Assembly (NCBI RefSeq): GCF_910593785.1
Contig: NZ_CAJVAP010000003.1
Location: 71,522-135,521, forward strand
Direction: 5' to 3'
DNA from: Leucobacter soli
Lineage (GTDB): Bacteria > Actinomycetota > Actinomycetes > Actinomycetales > Microbacteriaceae
DNA: 64,000 bases
The translations under genes were made by a program, and so were the position numbers. Each line of letters starts with the position of its first letter. Position 1 is the first letter of the stretch. Shown here piece after piece: positions 15,884 through 24,342 of this stretch. The notes under the pieces are model-generated. The model saw nothing but the letters and a program-made list of their open reading frames with translations. It ran no database searches and was not told where the DNA came from.

Positions 15884-17317
15884 ATGACCGAGACCAGCAC
15901 CGGCGGGCGCTTCGGCGCGGCCCTGCGCGAGATCCTCGCCGACGACACCGCCTTCGACCGGCACCGCGAGGCGAACCTGCGCCCCGAGACGGTCGAGGCG
16001 CTCGGCGCCAAGATCCGCGAGTCGGGTGTGAAGTTCATCTACTACATGCTGCCGACGCTCGGCAGCCGGACGGTGGCGAAAGTGGTGCCGGCCGAGCTCT
16101 ACGAGCGCATGCTGAAGAAGGGCATCGCCTTCCACCGCACCGCGCTGACGGATCTGCAGACCAGCCGAGAGGGCGAGCTCATCGGCGGCGGCGTCGACGC
16201 GCACGAGTTCTGGGGTCTGCCCGATCCGGAGACCTTCCAGGTGCTTCCCTGGGACACCGAAGTCGGCCGCATCTTCTGCACGGCGTACGATCCGCCCCAT
16301 CTCGGCGCAGCGGGCGGCCGGCTCGTCGCGCTCGACACCCGCGCTCTGTTCAAAGCCTCGATGGCCGGATTCACCGAGCGCACGGGCCTCGAGCTGCGCT
16401 CGGGCCTCGAGCCGGAGATGACCTGGACCGGACCCGGTATCGAGGTGATCTCGAAGGACGACCAGAGCCCGGCCTACCAGGTCGAGAACCTCGAGAAGAT
16501 GCGCCCCGTGTTCAAGAAGGTCATCGGCTACGGCCAGGCCCTCGACTTCACGATGATCCAGGGCGACTACGAGGACGACGGCCAGATCGAGCTCAACTGG
16601 GAGTACGACCGCTCCGACCGAACCGCCGAGCGCATGACCACGTACCGTCAGATCTGCAAGCAGGTCGCACGCGAGCTCGGCCTCCAGGCGAGCTTCATGG
16701 CGAAGCCCTACAACGGCAAGATGGGCAACGGCTGCCACCACAACCTCAGCCTCTGGCGGGTCGGCGACGGCGACGCGGTGAACGTGATCGAGGACGGCCG
16801 CGTCGAGCTGCACGCGACCGAGACCGCGCGCCACGCGATGGGCGGCATGCTGCTGCACACGCCCGGCTCGATGCTCGTCATGGCCTCGACCGTCAACTCC
16901 TACAAGCGCTTCTGGGATGCGGGCCAGTTCGCCCCGTCCGGCGCCGACTGGGGCCTCGACACCCGAGGCGTCGCGATCCGCATCTCGGCGAACGGCCGCA
17001 TGGAGTACCGACTGCCCGACGCGAGCGTCAACCCGTACCTCTCGCACCTCTACCTGCTCGCGGCGATCGAGCACGGCCTCGAGGCGCAGATCGACCCGGG
17101 CGAGCCGGGCGAGCTGAGCGACGCGGCGAACGGAGGCACGGTGCCCAACACGCTCGGCGCCGCGATCGAGGCGTTCGAATCGGACGAGTACCTGATGAAC
17201 GCCATGCCGGAGGAGCTGACCCGGATCTTCCTTCAGCTCAAGCGCGACGAGTGGGCCCGCTATTGTGGTCAGATCACGCAGTGGGAATTCGATCAGTACT
17301 GGGAGGCGATTCCGTGA
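15884..17317 (+). CDS. glutamine-synthetase-like gamma-glutamyl-amine ligase (PuuA/GlnT/PipC-like)
   Basis: This 477-residue GS-fold ligase keeps the metal and substrate motifs: EPEMTW near residue 180, GQIELNWEYDR near 230, the NGCHHNLSLW loop near 285, FAPSGADWGLDTRG near 347 and RMEYRLPDASVNPY near 372. It should activate glutamate with ATP and join it to an amine. The LPD and NGCHHN variants differ from housekeeping glutamine synthetase and fit the gamma-glutamyl-polyamine or methylamide group. It follows the P450 by 31 bases and overlaps the next gene. Together with two PuuD-like hydrolases it suggests glutamyl-tagging of an amine or amino-aldehyde released by the P450. Confidence 0.85.
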   Translation: MTETSTGGRFGAALREILADDTAFDRHREANLRPETVEALGAKIRESGVKFIYYMLPTLGSRTVAKVVPAELYERMLKKGIAFHRTALTDLQTSREGELIGGGVDAHEFWGLPDPETFQVLPWDTEVGRIFCTAYDPPHLGAAGGRLVALDTRALFKASMAGFTERTGLELRSGLEPEMTWTGPGIEVISKDDQSPAYQVENLEKMRPVFKKVIGYGQALDFTMIQGDYEDDGQIELNWEYDRSDRTAERMTTYRQICKQVARELGLQASFMAKPYNGKMGNGCHHNLSLWRVGDGDAVNVIEDGRVELHATETARHAMGGMLLHTPGSMLVMASTVNSYKRFWDAGQFAPSGADWGLDTRGVAIRISANGRMEYRLPDASVNPYLSHLYLLAAIEHGLEAQIDPGEPGELSDAANGGTVPNTLGAAIEAFESDEYLMNAMPEELTRIFLQLKRDEWARYCGQITQWEFDQYWEAIP

Positions 17318-18033
17318 GCACCGCGAACGACGCGCGCATCATCCGTCTGGCATGCATCGACTCGGCCGCGCTGCCGCTGTTCGACAAGAGCCCCGACGGC
17401 GCGACCCGCGCCGGCTACGAGCCGGAGGCGGCGGCACTCGTCGCCTCCCGGCTCCCCGGCGGGGCCGCCGAGATCGAATGGGTCATGCTGCCCTGGGAGG
17501 ACATGATCCCCGCCGTGCGCCGCGGCGATGCCGATGCCGTGTGGTGCGGCCAGGGGATGACCGAGGAGCGCGCCGCACTCGTCGACTTCACGCGCCCCTA
17601 CGCCGTGTTCAACGAGACCCTCATCGTGCGCGCCGACGACCCGGCGCGCTCGCCCGAGCAGCTCGCCGGCTACCGGATCGGCGCCATCGCCAACTCGACG
17701 AACATGAAGCTGGCCGAGACCTTCCCGGGTGTCGAGCTCGTGAGCTTCGGCGCCAGCGACGACGTCTTCAGCGACATGATCGAGGCGACTCGTTCGGGCG
17801 AGGTCGACGGCTTCGTCGACGACGACGTCGTGATGATCCCGCTCGGGCAGGAGGACCCCGATTTCGTCGAGGCCTTCACCGTGCCGACCGGCAACCGGTG
17901 GGGGATCGGGGTCGCGCCGGGGGCCGACGCCCTGCGCGAGGAGATCGACACCGCGCTCGCCGCAGTGATCGCTGACGGCTCGCTTGAGGAGGTCTGGAAG
18001 AAGTGGATGCCGCTGCTGGCGTTTCCCCTATGA
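17314..18033 (+). CDS. solute-binding family 3 protein without signal peptide
   Basis: This 239-residue protein has the type-II periplasmic binding fold of amino acid ABC transporters: RLACIDSAALPLFDKSPDG, then VDFTRPYAVFNETLIVRADD, then YRIGAIANSTNMKLAETFPG. Unlike transporter proteins, it starts directly with the fold; no signal peptide, twin-arginine motif or lipobox is visible. The GTG start at 17314 overlaps the ligase stop (GTGA), so it is translationally coupled. No ABC permease or ATPase gene is adjacent. It may act in the cytoplasm as a ligand sensor, chaperone or enzyme. Confidence 0.78.
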   Translation: MSTANDARIIRLACIDSAALPLFDKSPDGATRAGYEPEAAALVASRLPGGAAEIEWVMLPWEDMIPAVRRGDADAVWCGQGMTEERAALVDFTRPYAVFNETLIVRADDPARSPEQLAGYRIGAIANSTNMKLAETFPGVELVSFGASDDVFSDMIEATRSGEVDGFVDDDVVMIPLGQEDPDFVEAFTVPTGNRWGIGVAPGADALREEIDTALAAVIADGSLEEVWKKWMPLLAFPL

Positions 18034-18051
18034 AGTCGAGGAAGCCGATCG

Positions 18052-18783
18052 ATGAGCACTGAAATGCAGAGCGGGCGTCGGATGCCGCGCATCGCAGTCA
18101 CCGGCATGTGGTCGAACCAGATCCACGGGTTGCGCTTCGACGGCAGCGCCGTCGCCGCGGCCGTCCTTCGCTCGGTCGTGCGGGCCGGCGGCGACCCGCT
18201 GACGCTGTTCGCCGAGCACCCGGCGCCCGCGGCCGAGCGCCTGCACGGATTCGACGCGCTCCTCGTACCCGGTGGTTACGACGTGGATCCGCGCCGCTAC
18301 GGGGAGGAGCCGCTCGAGACGACCGTGCCGGCCGACTTCTCGGCGCAGGACGACTTCGAGGCCGGGATGATCGCCGCGGCCGTAGAGCAGGGGATCCCCG
18401 TGCTCGCGATCTGCCGCGGGTTCCAGCTGCTCAACGTCGAACGGGGCGGCACGCTGGTCCAGGATCTCGAGGCGGACAGCCCCCATCGCAACAGCGTCCA
18501 CGAGGTGGTGCTCGCGGAGGATTCGCGACTGGCCACGGTTCTGGGGGCCGAGCAGCTGTCGGTCTCGTCGTACCACCACCAGGCCGTCGGCCGCGTCGGC
18601 GCCGGGCTGCGCGCGGTCGGCACGGCGCCCGACGGCATCGTCGAGGCGCTCGAGTTCGAGGATCCGGCCATCGAGCTGCTCGCGGTGCAGTGGCACCCCG
18701 AGGACTCGGCCGCGGACGACCCGCGCCAGCACGCGCTCTTCGCCTGGCTGGTCGAACGGGCCTCCCAGCACGCGGCTCAGTAG
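18052..18783 (+). CDS. gamma-glutamyl-gamma-aminobutyrate hydrolase-like class I amidotransferase (second copy)
   Basis: This 243-residue PuuD-like peptidase C26 protein has nucleophile Cys121 in LAICRGFQLLN and His215/Glu217 in AVQWHPED. Other family features are LLVPGGYDVDPRRYGEEP and SSYHHQAVGRVG. It should remove the gamma-glutamyl group from the product made after the P450/ligase steps. The ATG at 18052 follows CGAGGA. It is the last gene of the P450 operon and overlaps the convergent Cache-type gene by seven bases. It differs clearly from the copy at 11799, so the two are paralogues rather than a recent duplication. Confidence 0.85.
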   Translation: MSTEMQSGRRMPRIAVTGMWSNQIHGLRFDGSAVAAAVLRSVVRAGGDPLTLFAEHPAPAAERLHGFDALLVPGGYDVDPRRYGEEPLETTVPADFSAQDDFEAGMIAAAVEQGIPVLAICRGFQLLNVERGGTLVQDLEADSPHRNSVHEVVLAEDSRLATVLGAEQLSVSSYHHQAVGRVGAGLRAVGTAPDGIVEALEFEDPAIELLAVQWHPEDSAADDPRQHALFAWLVERASQHAAQ

Positions 18784-19505
18784 ACCGGGTGCTCCCGTAC
18801 CAGGATGTGGACGCCGTCCGTGGCTTCGGAGAGGGGCTCGAAGCGGGTGCCCTCCGGGGGTACCGCCACGCGATCGCCGGGCAGGTAGTCGACCGAGTTG
18901 CTGAGCAGGACGTTGCCCCGCCGGCTCAGCAGTGCGATCTCCGTGTCGCAGGCGAGCAGTGTCGGCAGCAGGGCGCGCTCGAGGTCGTCGATCTGGATAT
19001 CGGTACCGACCGCGCCGACGCGCCGACCGCCGACCACGGCCGGAACGGTCAGCGTCATGATGTACATCTCGACACCGAGGTAGTCGATGAACGGGCCCAC
19101 GGCCGCGCTCCGCCCCTCCGAGAAGGAGCGCGTGAACCACTCGTGCTGCTCGTAGTCGTAGTAGCGGTCCGCACCGGGCACGACGCCGAAGGAGTAGCGT
19201 GCGAATCGGGACTCGTCCTCGCGCACCCACCATTCGAGGCGGCCGCTGTCCGTACCGAGCGCCGAATGCGCGAAGATGAGCCCGCAGCCGTCGACGACCG
19301 GGTGCTCGGCGAGGAACCGGGCGGCGGCGGCTTTCATGCCGCGTCGTGCGGCCGAGGGGAGTTCGAGGGTGCCGGCCTCATCGAAGCCCAGCCCGGAGAT
19401 CAGCTCCTCTCCGAGCTCCGCGAGATGCACGAAACGATCGTCGAACCACGCGCTCAGCGCGGCGATCGTCTGCTCTGCGTCCACCTTCTCCGCGTGAGGG
19501 TTCAC
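18777..19505 (-). CDS. Cache/PDC-domain sensor-like protein
   Basis: This 242-residue protein lacks membrane helices and catalytic motifs I can name. Its middle (WWVREDESRFARYSFGVVPGADRYYDYEQHEWFTRSF, then YIMTLTVPAVVGGRRVGAVGTDIQIDDLE) is typical of Cache/PDC ligand-binding domains, normally the extracellular part of chemoreceptors and kinases. Here it is free-standing and cytoplasmic. Its GTG start at 19505 overlaps the GntR regulator stop (GTGA), so both are made together. A likely role is ligand sensing for the locus; a direct link to the regulator is inference. Confidence 0.72.
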   Translation of the reverse strand: MNPHAEKVDAEQTIAALSAWFDDRFVHLAELGEELISGLGFDEAGTLELPSAARRGMKAAAARFLAEHPVVDGCGLIFAHSALGTDSGRLEWWVREDESRFARYSFGVVPGADRYYDYEQHEWFTRSFSEGRSAAVGPFIDYLGVEMYIMTLTVPAVVGGRRVGAVGTDIQIDDLERALLPTLLACDTEIALLSRRGNVLLSNSVDYLPGDRVAVPPEGTRFEPLSEATDGVHILVREHPVY

Positions 19506-20299
19506 AGTTTGCTCCTCGAGTTGGCGGCCCGCCCGGTCTCCTCGATGCCCTGGAGCGACTCGGGCAGTGCGAGCTTCGCCGCGACGATCGCCCGGATGTT
19601 GCTCATGATGTGCGCCTCGGCGACCCGCCAGGCATCGTCCGCCCGGCCCTGCTCGATCGCCATGACGAGCGCGAGATGATCGGTGAACGCGTCGTGCGCC
19701 GAGACCCGGGCCAGCCCCTCGCTCCAGAGGAGCGGGGTGATCTCCGACTGCAGGCGCTGCTCGGCCGTGAGCAGGCGCTGCGACTGGCTGAGCACGGCGA
19801 TCTCGATGTGGAAGCGGCTGTCGCTCAGCGTGAGATCCTGCGCGCCGCGCGCCTCTCTGGCGCGGAACGCCAACTCCGCGAGACGCGTCGGCCGGGCGGG
19901 CGAGGAGCGGAGCGCGGCGAGCCTCGCGGCCGAGGCCGAGATCGCGGCGTGCTCGTCGGCGAGATCGCGCAGCGCGACGATGCTCGTGGTCGCGAGCGCC
20001 TGGCGCAGCGAGTGCTGGCTCGGGAACGGGGCCTTCACGACGAAGGTGCCGCCGTTGCGCCCCCGTCGCGTCTCCACGATCCCCTGCGCGCGCAGGCTGG
20101 CGAGCGCCTTGCGCAGGGTCGCCACTGCGACGCCGAACTGATTCGCCAGCTCGATCTCCGCCGGCAATCGCTCGCCGACGGCCAGCATGCCGAGCGAGAT
20201 CGCCGAAGCGATCCGCTCGGCGATCCCGCCGACCTGCTGGCCCGACACCTCATCGGCGTCCGCGGCGACCGCGGAGCTCGACAGGATCGGGGAGCGCAT
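19502..20299 (-). CDS. GntR-family (FCD) transcriptional regulator
   Basis: This 265-residue regulator has an N-terminal winged helix-turn-helix (about residues 25-92: IAERIASAISLGMLAVGERLPAE, then NQFGVAVATLRKALASLRAQGIVETRRGRNGGTFV). It is followed by an all-helical FCD effector domain whose potential metal-binding residues lie in DSRFHIEIAVLS and AEAHIM. It likely controls the amine locus in response to a catabolite; the motif at 9984 and 14518 is a candidate target. It lies 10 bases after kgd on the same strand and has no obvious own promoter, so it may be read through from kgd. In mycobacteria a GntR regulator (PipR) controls the comparable P450 gene. Confidence 0.85.
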   Translation of the reverse strand: MRSPILSSSAVAADADEVSGQQVGGIAERIASAISLGMLAVGERLPAEIELANQFGVAVATLRKALASLRAQGIVETRRGRNGGTFVVKAPFPSQHSLRQALATTSIVALRDLADEHAAISASAARLAALRSSPARPTRLAELAFRAREARGAQDLTLSDSRFHIEIAVLSQSQRLLTAEQRLQSEITPLLWSEGLARVSAHDAFTDHLALVMAIEQGRADDAWRVAEAHIMSNIRAIVAAKLALPESLQGIEETGRAANSRSKL

Positions 20300-20309
20300 G
20301 ATCGGTCGC

Positions 20310-23300
20310 CTACTCGGTGCCGAAGCTGAGCGCCTCGGCGATCAGCTTCTCCTGCTCGAACGCGTGCACCTTCGCGGAGCCGGTCGACGGCGCGGCCGAG
20401 GCCTTGCGCGAGACCACGCGGATCTTGTCGTTGTCGAGGCGCTTCGCGAGCACGAGCGAGATGAACGGCCAGGCGCCCTGGTTCTCGGGTTCGTCCTGCA
20501 CCCACACGAGCTCGGCGCCCGGGTAGTTCGCCAGCACGCGCGCAAGTTCGAGCGCGGGCAACGGGTAGTACTGCTCGACGCGCACGAGCGCGACGCGCGG
20601 ATCCGGCTTCTTCTCGAGCGCGACGCGCAGATCGTAGTAGACCTTGCCGGAGGTCAGGATGACCCGGGTCACCTCGCTCGGGCTGGCCTGCGCATCGTCG
20701 ATCACGGGCTGGAAGGAACCGCTCGTGAAGTCCTCGACCGAGGAGGTCGCGCCGCGCAGGCGGAGCATCGACTTCGGGGTGAACACGATCAGCGGCTTGC
20801 GCGGGCGCGCATAGGCCTGGCGGCGCAGCAGATGGAAGTAGTTCGCCGGAGTCGAGGGCCGGGTGACGACCATGTTGTTCTCGGCGCAGAGCTGCAGATA
20901 GCGCTCGATGCGCGCCGAGGAGTGATCCGGCCCCTGCCCCTCGTAGCCGTGCGGCAGCAGCAGCACCACGGAGGACTGCTGACCCCACTTCTGCTCGGCC
21001 GCGGCGATGTACTCGTCGATCACGCTCTGCGCCCCGTTCGCGAAGTCGCCGAACTGGGCCTCCCACAGCACGAGCGCGTCCTCCCGCTGCAGCGAATAGC
21101 CGTACTCGAAGCCGAGCGCGGCGTACTCGGAGAGGAAGGAGTCGTAGATCCAGAACCTCCCCTGGTCCTCCGAGAGGTTCAGCAGCGGGAACCATTCCTG
21201 GCCGTTCGCGCGGTCGTGGAACACGGCGTGGCGCTGCGCGAACGTCCCGCGGCGGGCGTCCTGCCCCGAGAAGCGCACGGCCGTACCCTCCATGAGCAGC
21301 GAGCCGAGCGCCAGCAGCTCGCCGAAGCCCCAGTCGATGCCGCCCTCGCGGCTCATCTCGACGCGCTTGTTCAGCAGCTGCTGCAGCTTCGGATGCACGG
21401 TGAACCCGGCGGGCGGGTTGCCGTGCGCCTCGCCGACGCGCTCGATCACGCTGCGATCCACCGCGGTGGCGACGTCGGAGATGACGGGCAGCTCGGTTGT
21501 GGCTGGCGAGGCGATCCCGCTCCGGTCGACGACCGGGATCGAACCGGTCTGCGCGGCGTGAGTCTCGAGGAACGCCTGCTCGAGCCGGCTCTGGAAGTCC
21601 TGCTTCGCCTTGTCGTACTCTTCCTCGGTGATGTCGCCGCGGCCGACCAGGCCCTCGGTGTAGAGCCGACGGGTCGAGCGCTTGGCCTCGATCAGGTCGT
21701 ACATCAGCGGCTGGGTCATCGAGGGGTCGTCGCCCTCGTTGTGCCCGCGGCGCCGGTAGCAGATCAGGTCGATGATCACGTCCTTGTGGAAGCGCTGGCG
21801 GAACTCGTACGCGAGCTGCGCCACGCGGACCACCGACTCCGGGTCGTCGCCGTTGACGTGGAAGATCGGCGACTGCACGACCTTGCCCACATCGGTCGAG
21901 TAGACGGCGGACCGGGAATCCTGCGGCAGCGTCGTGAAGCCGACCTGGTTGTTGATGACGACGTGGATGGTGCCGCCGGTGCGGTACCCGCGCAGCTGCG
22001 ACATCTGCAGCGTCTCGTAGACCACGCCCTGCCCGGCCATGGCCGCGTCGCCGTGGACCAGGATCGGCAGGGTGGTGAAGGATCCGATCGGCTTGAGATC
22101 CTGCTTCGCGCGGACGATGCCCTCGAGCACGCCGTCGACGGTCTCGAGATGCGAGGGGTTCGCGGCGAGGTGGATCGGCACCTGCGTGCCGTTCGGGGCG
22201 GTGAAGACGCCCGAGGTGCCGAGATGGTACTTCACGTCGCCGGAGCCCGTCTTCTGCGCGGTCCCCTCGAACTCGCGGAAGATCTGGCCGTAGGTCTTGC
22301 CGGCGATGTTCGAGAGCACGTTCAGACGGCCGCGGTGCGCCATGCCGATATCGACGCTGTCGACCCCGTCCTCGGCGGCGTCGATGAGCATCGCGTCGAT
22401 CAGCGGGATGACCGATTCGCCGCCCTCGAGGCTGAAGCGCTTCTGGCCCACGTACTTGGTCTGCAGGAAGGTCTCGAACGCTTCGGCCTCGTTGAGCTTC
22501 TCGAGGATGCGCATCTGCTCGTCGCGGGTCGGCTTGGCGTAGGGCACCTCGACCTGCTCCCGGATCCAGGCCCGCTGCTCGGGGTCCTGGATGTGCATGT
22601 ACTCGATGCCGATCTTGCGGCAGTACGAGTCGCGCAGCACGCCGAGGATGTCGCGCAGCGACATGGTGGGAGTGCCTCCCATGCCTCCGGTCGGGAACTG
22701 GCGCTCGAGGTCCCAGAACGTGAGGCCGTGCGACTCGATCTCCAAGTCGGGGTGGGAGCGCTGCACGTACTCCAGCGGATCGACGTCCGCCATGAGGTGG
22801 CCGCGCACGCGGAACGCGTTGATGAGCTCCTGCACCCGCGCCGACTTGTCCACCGCGCCGGTGAGGTCGACGTGGATGTCGTTCGCCCACTGGATCGGCT
22901 TGTAGGGGATGCGCAGCGCGGCGAAGATCCCCTCGTAGAAGCCGTGCCCGCCGATCAACCGCTCGTGCACCTGCTTCAGGAACTCGCCGCTGCCGGCGCC
23001 CTGGATCACGCGGTGATCGTAGGTGCTCGTGAGCGTGATCGTCTTCGAGATGCCCAGCCGGTTGAGCGTCTCGGGCGCCGCGCCCTGGAACTCCGCCGGG
23101 TACTCGAGCGCCCCGGCGCCGATGATGGATCCCTGGCCCTGCATGAGGCGCGGCACCGAGTGCACCGTGCCGATGCCGCCCGGGTTGGTCAGCGAGATGG
23201 TGGTGCCCTGGAAATCGGCGGCCGAGAGCTTGCCCTCCCGGGTGCGCTTGACCAGATCCTCGTAGGCGGCGAGGAACTCGTTGAAATCGAGGGTCTCCGC

Positions 23301-24056
23301 GCGCTTGATCGATGGGACCATGAGCGCTCGGGTGCCGTCGGGCTTCGGCAGGTCGATCGCGATGCCCAGGCCGATGTGCGCCGGGGCCACGATCGAGGGC
23401 TTCCCGTCGACCTCGGCGTAGGCGACGTTCTGGCTCGGGAACTCCTTGAGCGTCTGGATGAGGGCCCAGCCGATCATGTGGGTGAACGAGACCTTGCCGC
23501 CGCGGCTCCGCCGCAGGTTGCTGTTGATGACGAGGCGGTTGTCGATGAGCAGCTTCGCCGGGATCGTGCGCACGCTCGTCGCCGTCGGCACCGAGAGGCT
23601 CTCGTCCATGTTCTTGGAGAGGGTCCGCGCCATGCCCTTGAGCGGGGTGACCGCGTCCTCAGCGGCCTGCTCCGGGATCGCGCCCGTAGCGGGTGCGGTG
23701 CGCGGCGCGTCGGCGGGGATCGGCGCCTGGCGCGGGGCGACGTTGGTCGTGCGCGAGGGTTGGATGGGGGTGCTCGTCGTGGTCGGGGGGAGCGTCGTAC
23801 CGGTGCCGTTGGCAGCCGCCGCCGGTGCCGCATGCGCCGGTGCCGCCGGAGCGGTCGCGGCCGCCGGCGCGGCCGCACTGCCTCCGGCACCTCCGTCGGC
23901 GCCGCTCGCATACTTCTCGAGCACCGGCCACCAGGACCGATCTACCGAGGCGGGGTCGGCGACGTACTGCTTGTACATCTCGTCGACCAGCCAGGCGTTG
24001 GCGCCGAAATCCGAAGTGTCGTTGAGTCCTGCGGAGCCTTCGTTGCCCTCAGCCAA
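20310..24056 (-). CDS. kgd: multifunctional 2-oxoglutarate decarboxylase/dehydrogenase (fused E2-E1)
   Basis: This protein of about 1248 residues fuses the succinyltransferase (E2o) catalytic domain to the thiamine-diphosphate E1o, as in actinobacterial Kgd/OdhA. After an E1-type N terminus (FGANAWLVDEMYKQYVAD) and an Ala/Pro-rich linker, the E2 domain ends with the catalytic DHRV near residue 348. The ThDP motif starts at HGDAAMAGQGVVYE near residue 673, and the E1 C terminus follows. It performs the 2-oxoglutarate step of the TCA cycle. I prefer the TTG start at 24056 because AGAGGA lies six bases upstream; an ATG at 24071 is the alternative but has no ribosome site. The GntR gene follows directly. 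Confidence 0.93.
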   Translation of the reverse strand: MAEGNEGSAGLNDTSDFGANAWLVDEMYKQYVADPASVDRSWWPVLEKYASGADGGAGGSAAAPAAATAPAAPAHAAPAAAANGTGTTLPPTTTSTPIQPSRTTNVAPRQAPIPADAPRTAPATGAIPEQAAEDAVTPLKGMARTLSKNMDESLSVPTATSVRTIPAKLLIDNRLVINSNLRRSRGGKVSFTHMIGWALIQTLKEFPSQNVAYAEVDGKPSIVAPAHIGLGIAIDLPKPDGTRALMVPSIKRAETLDFNEFLAAYEDLVKRTREGKLSAADFQGTTISLTNPGGIGTVHSVPRLMQGQGSIIGAGALEYPAEFQGAAPETLNRLGISKTITLTSTYDHRVIQGAGSGEFLKQVHERLIGGHGFYEGIFAALRIPYKPIQWANDIHVDLTGAVDKSARVQELINAFRVRGHLMADVDPLEYVQRSHPDLEIESHGLTFWDLERQFPTGGMGGTPTMSLRDILGVLRDSYCRKIGIEYMHIQDPEQRAWIREQVEVPYAKPTRDEQMRILEKLNEAEAFETFLQTKYVGQKRFSLEGGESVIPLIDAMLIDAAEDGVDSVDIGMAHRGRLNVLSNIAGKTYGQIFREFEGTAQKTGSGDVKYHLGTSGVFTAPNGTQVPIHLAANPSHLETVDGVLEGIVRAKQDLKPIGSFTTLPILVHGDAAMAGQGVVYETLQMSQLRGYRTGGTIHVVINNQVGFTTLPQDSRSAVYSTDVGKVVQSPIFHVNGDDPESVVRVAQLAYEFRQRFHKDVIIDLICYRRRGHNEGDDPSMTQPLMYDLIEAKRSTRRLYTEGLVGRGDITEEEYDKAKQDFQSRLEQAFLETHAAQTGSIPVVDRSGIASPATTELPVISDVATAVDRSVIERVGEAHGNPPAGFTVHPKLQQLLNKRVEMSREGGIDWGFGELLALGSLLMEGTAVRFSGQDARRGTFAQRHAVFHDRANGQEWFPLLNLSEDQGRFWIYDSFLSEYAALGFEYGYSLQREDALVLWEAQFGDFANGAQSVIDEYIAAAEQKWGQQSSVVLLLPHGYEGQGPDHSSARIERYLQLCAENNMVVTRPSTPANYFHLLRRQAYARPRKPLIVFTPKSMLRLRGATSSVEDFTSGSFQPVIDDAQASPSEVTRVILTSGKVYYDLRVALEKKPDPRVALVRVEQYYPLPALELARVLANYPGAELVWVQDEPENQGAWPFISLVLAKRLDNDKIRVVSRKASAAPSTGSAKVHAFEQEKLIAEALSFGTE

Positions 24057-24198
24057 GGCGATTCCTCTCATCGTGGATAGACGCAGCAGCGGGCGGCACG
24101 GCTCCTCTGCGGACTCCGGGCTCGCCCTGGATACCAGCCTACGCCTTTTCGCAAGCCGATACGGCATGGTTCTCGGCCCGATCCGAGCCGGGCTTTGC

Positions 24199-24204
24199 TA
24201 CAGT
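24199..24204 (+). promoter_or_regulatory. -10 box upstream of the CNNM gene pair
   Basis: TACAGT at 24199-24204 matches the TAnnnT pattern; no clear -35 is seen. It would give a leader of about 130 bases containing the two repeat hairpins at 24241-24288. Confidence 0.35.
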
Positions 24205-24240
24205 TGTGCCGATCATGGATTCACCGAGTCGAAGACCCGC

Positions 24241-24288
24241 GGAGGCCGCCGAGCCTCCGAGCGCCAGCGAGGCCGCCGAGCCTCCGAG
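24241..24288 (+). repeat. two 20-base direct repeats forming hairpins in the CNNM leader
   Basis: The 20-base sequence at 24242-24261 recurs exactly at 24269-24288 (27-base period). Each copy can fold as GAGGC-loop-GCCTC; in the first copy the stem extends to GGAGGC/GCCTCC. The repeats lie between divergent kgd and the CNNM genes and outside any convincing reading frame. They could form two small leader hairpins or protein-binding sites. Confidence 0.6.
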
Positions 24289-24342
24289 TCCCAGCCGCGC
24301 ATCCGCGCGGCCCTTCGCACCGTCACCCGGCGGGCCCCACCG

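Noticed and set aside
20187-24080. 1297-codon open frame on the plus strand opposite kgd
   Set aside because: It mirrors kgd exactly, its translation is rich in Arg, Asp, Val and His with no family motif, and the minus strand encodes an unmistakable enzyme. In 70% GC DNA long antisense frames are expected.
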